The notes beneath the pieces are model-generated. The model did no database searches and was not told where the DNA came from. It saw nothing but the letters and a program-made list of their open reading frames with translations. 15,913 nucleotides of DNA from contig DASUKS010000095.1 in the NCBI GenBank assembly GCA_036278595.1, positions 1-15,913 of the forward strand. Reading direction: 5' to 3'. Position numbers and translations under genes: made by a program. This DNA is from JADMII01 sp036278595 (lineage in GTDB: Bacteria; Chloroflexota; Dehalococcoidia; DSTF01; JACRBR01). Below are positions 14,341 through 15,913 of the stretch, piece by piece. How positions within the stretch are numbered: position 1 is the first letter of the stretch; every line of letters begins with the position of its first letter.

Positions 14341-14652
14341 ATGCTGCACATGCTCGTCGCCCGGCACGGGCCCGAGACCTGCCCCGCGTCGCGGCCGGAG
14401 TACCGCGAGAAGTACCTGCCGCAGTTCGCGCAGCTCGCCGACATCTCGAAGAAGCACGGCGTGACGATCGAAGGCGGCTGGACGAACATGCCCGCCCACC
14501 TCACCTACATACTCGTCGAGGCGCCGGACGCCCAGGCGGTCTGCAACCTGGCCGCGGACAGTCAGCTGATGAACTGGAACTGGGTCGAATCACTGTTGCC
14601 GGTGATCACCATGGCCGATGCCGCCGCCAACGCCCAGCGGCGCCAGCTCTAG
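14341..14652 (+). CDS. Small DUF3303-like protein
   Basis: This 103-residue cytosolic protein starts MLHMLVARHGPETCPASRPE. The middle contains GVTIEGGWTNMPAHLTYILV, a likely strand pair, then EAPDAQAVCNLAADSQLMNW, a helix, and a last strand VESLLPVITMADA. The order and size recall DUF3303/EthD-like ferredoxin-fold proteins; this is by pattern only. The ATG at 14341 is chosen because AGGAGG lies five bases upstream. A reading begun further upstream would add a charged, low-complexity Lys/Glu run that is really the ribosome-binding region. It is the last gene of the methyltransferase operon, followed by a strong hairpin. Two adjacent small proteins of likely similar fold suggest a heteromeric or two-step function. 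No catalytic residue can be assigned. Confidence 0.72.
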   Translation: MLHMLVARHGPETCPASRPEYREKYLPQFAQLADISKKHGVTIEGGWTNMPAHLTYILVEAPDAQAVCNLAADSQLMNWNWVESLLPVITMADAAANAQRRQL

Positions 14653-14704
14653 CGACTTGTAGCCGCGCGCCTACGACGCGCCGCGACCACGGGGGAGCGC
14701 GATG

Positions 14705-14745
14705 CGCGAGGAGGCGGTCCGATTGCCAGGCCGCCTCCTTCCGCG
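14705..14745. terminator. Bidirectional terminator between the methyltransferase operon and the 84-residue gene
   Basis: AGGAGGCGG (14709-14717) pairs perfectly with CCGCCTCCT (14731-14739), and outer CGCG/CGCG pairs extend it past a two-base bulge. It is followed on the plus strand by TTGTTCCTCTC. It lies 53 bases after the last plus-strand stop and 27 bases past the minus-strand stop of the 84-residue gene, so it can serve both. Confidence 0.7.
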
Positions 14746-14771
14746 TTGTTCCTCTCACGTGATCCGCGGGC

Positions 14772-15026
14772 TCAGGCTGCCGCGGCCAGCTCCGGCTCGC
14801 GCCGCAGGCTCGCCGCGAGGTCGAGCGCGCGTCGCACGTGCTCGCCGAGGATCCGCCGCGCGAACGCCAGCCGATCGCCGTCGCGCGAATCAGCGAGTCC
14901 TTCGAGCACGAGCAGGCTGAACCGGATCCGCGACTTGTGCCGGTGCACATCGTCGGGCGCTTCATCGCTCACCCACTCGAGCGCGAGCAAGGCCCGCATC
15001 GCTTCCTGCTGCATCGCTTCCGTCAT
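14772..15026 (-). CDS. Unrecognised 84-residue helical protein
   Basis: I do not recognise this protein. It is short, soluble and probably all-helical, with alternating acidic and basic stretches: TEAMQQEAMRALLALEW, RIRFSLLVLEGLADS and RRILGEHVRRALDLAASLRR. There is no signal peptide, Cys or zinc-finger motif. It is judged real because AGGAGGAG lies at the right distance before the ATG at 15026. Its composition is balanced, unlike the Arg/Ala-rich frame on the other strand. It also ends next to a bidirectional terminator. It lies about 100 bases downstream of the epoxide-hydrolase-type gene on the same strand. A perfect 15-base dyad lies 35 bases before its start. It could be a small regulator or helical accessory protein, but nothing shows this. 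Confidence 0.65.
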   Translation of the reverse strand: MTEAMQQEAMRALLALEWVSDEAPDDVHRHKSRIRFSLLVLEGLADSRDGDRLAFARRILGEHVRRALDLAASLRREPELAAAA

Positions 15027-15060
15027 CGAGATCTCCTCCTCTCGCCAGAAGGAGCATGCG

Positions 15061-15075
15061 CGATGCCCGGCATCG
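15061..15075. repeat. Perfect 7-1-7 palindrome upstream of the 84-residue gene
   Basis: CGATGCC-C-GGCATCG is a perfect dyad ending 35 bases before the ATG of the 84-residue gene. It could be an operator for a dimeric repressor. It is GC-rich, so chance occurrence is possible. Confidence 0.5.
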
Positions 15076-15080
15076 AACCG

Positions 15081-15099
15081 AATCGGTGATGCCCCGATT
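15081..15099. terminator. Short hairpin after the epoxide-hydrolase-type gene
   Basis: AATCGG (15081-15086) pairs with CCGATT (15094-15099) around a seven-base loop, 25 bases past the hydrolase stop. The T-rich side lies on the plus strand, not after the stem on the minus strand, so it would be a poor terminator for this gene. It may let transcription continue into the 84-residue gene. Confidence 0.3.
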
Positions 15100-15123
15100 T
15101 TCACCCGGTCGCAGATGTACGAA

Positions 15124-15913
15124 CTACAGTCCGTTCAGGAAGTCGATCAGCGCCTTGTTCACCTCGGCCGGGCGCTCCTGCTGCGTCCAGTGGCCGGCAC
15201 CCGGCAGCAGCACCGAGCCGCGGAAGTCATCGCACAGGCCCTTCAGCGTGTCGATGGCGCCCGGCTGCATCGCGATCACGCCGTCCTTCTCCCCGGCGAT
15301 GAACAGCGCCGGCTGCGTGATCCGCGCGCCCTCAAGCTGCGGCAGCTCGCGCCAGTCGCGGTCCATGTTCCGGTAGCGGTTGATGCCGCCGCGAAACCCC
15401 GAGCGCTTGAACTCGCCCGCATAGAAGTCGATGTCCGCTTCCATCAGCCACGACGGCAGCTGCTCGGGCTCGACGATGCCATCGAGGAAGCCCGAGGTCT
15501 TCGGCTTGCCGGCGAACGCGGGCATCGGCGGCGCGTCGCCCGAGGCCGTCCACAGGATCAGCCGCAGCGACCGCTTCGGGTCGGCCTCGAACTCCTTCTC
15601 CGCCACGCCCTCGTCCTGGAAGTAGACGATGTAAAAGAAGTTGTCGCCGAAGATCTGCCGCATCGTCTCGACCGGCGGCGCCGGCGAGCGGCCGGTATGC
15701 GCGACGCTCAGTCCGGCGACCGCGCGGTAGCGCTCCGGGTGCAGGATCGCGCTAGTCCACGCCATCGGCGCGCCCCAGTCGTGCCCGACCACGACGGCCT
15801 TCTCCTCGCCCAGCGCGTCCAGCAGCCCGACGAAGTCCGCGACGATCTCCTTCATCGCGTACGCCTCGACCGGGTACGGCTTGTCGCTCTGGCCGTAGCC
15901 GCGCACGTCCGGC
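15124..15913 (-). CDS. Alpha/beta hydrolase, epoxide hydrolase type (5' end outside window)
   Basis: The visible 262 residues are all but the first ~50 of a soluble alpha/beta-fold hydrolase. It most resembles epoxide hydrolases, which open epoxides to diols through an Asp ester. The segment begins PDVRGYGQSDKP, the strand after the missing HGxP oxyanion motif. The nucleophile elbow is GHDWGAPMAW, with Asp rather than Ser, as in epoxide hydrolases and haloalkane dehalogenases. NFFYIVYFQ and GGINRYRNMD in the cap hold the expected tyrosines. The acid is the Asp in AGEKDGVI and the base the His in GAGHWTQQERP. The cap tyrosines favour epoxide hydrolase over dehalogenase. The true start lies beyond 15913; the GTG near the edge is an internal Val codon. 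Downstream on the same strand is the 84-residue gene. Confidence 0.92.
   Translation of the reverse strand, partial: PDVRGYGQSDKPYPVEAYAMKEIVADFVGLLDALGEEKAVVVGHDWGAPMAWTSAILHPERYRAVAGLSVAHTGRSPAPPVETMRQIFGDNFFYIVYFQDEGVAEKEFEADPKRSLRLILWTASGDAPPMPAFAGKPKTSGFLDGIVEPEQLPSWLMEADIDFYAGEFKRSGFRGGINRYRNMDRDWRELPQLEGARITQPALFIAGEKDGVIAMQPGAIDTLKGLCDDFRGSVLLPGAGHWTQQERPAEVNKALIDFLNGL

Noticed and set aside
14702..14920. 72-codon plus-strand frame with GGGGGAG upstream
   Set aside because: It starts within the terminator hairpin, is Arg/Pro-rich and overlaps the better-supported 84-residue gene on the other strand.

Overview
The window is a GC-rich, densely coded bacterial chromosome segment with 12 protein genes: 10 complete, and one truncated at each edge. 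Most starts have a clear Shine-Dalgarno sequence (GGAG/AGGAGG type). High GC, a secreted protein with a cohesin-like domain and a Thr/Pro-rich linker, an RhlG-like reductase, a sphingosine-1-phosphate-lyase-like enzyme and a large LuxR-type ATPase regulator together suggest a Chloroflexota member, perhaps near Dehalococcoidia. There is no rRNA or marker gene, so this placement is tentative.

Left block (1-4553, minus strand). Reading in the direction of transcription: a GT2 polyprenyl-phosphate glycosyltransferase fused to a GtrA-type membrane domain, a GT39/PMT-like membrane glycosyltransferase, a secreted and membrane-anchored cohesin-like protein with a Ser/Thr-rich stalk, and the N-terminal part of a cytochrome P450. 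The first three look like a compact surface-glycosylation cassette: a lipid-linked sugar donor synthase, a GT-C transferase and a plausible glycoprotein substrate.

Middle block (4650-8380). An A-type iron-sulfur carrier (HesB/IscA/ErpA family) has its own promoter and a textbook terminator. It diverges from an RhlG-like SDR reductase across an intergenic region that holds an unusual heptameric repeat. The repeat can form a 17-bp inverted repeat and a G-quadruplex. The SDR converges on a two-domain OafA-type acyltransferase with a SGNH C-terminus, which has a long, possibly structured leader.

Right block (8378-15913). A sphingosine-1-phosphate-lyase-like PLP enzyme diverges from a 986-residue AAA/STAND regulator with a C-terminal LuxR helix-turn-helix. 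Downstream of the regulator are a winged-helix SAM methyltransferase and two small proteins, probably of ferredoxin-like fold. These three form one short operon closed by a strong hairpin. On the opposite strand are an unrecognised 84-residue protein and a 5'-truncated epoxide-hydrolase-type alpha/beta hydrolase.

No transposon, integrase, CRISPR array, tRNA or rRNA was recognised. The points most worth following are the glycosylation cassette, the heptad repeat between divergent genes, and the regulator/methyltransferase/small-protein cluster.
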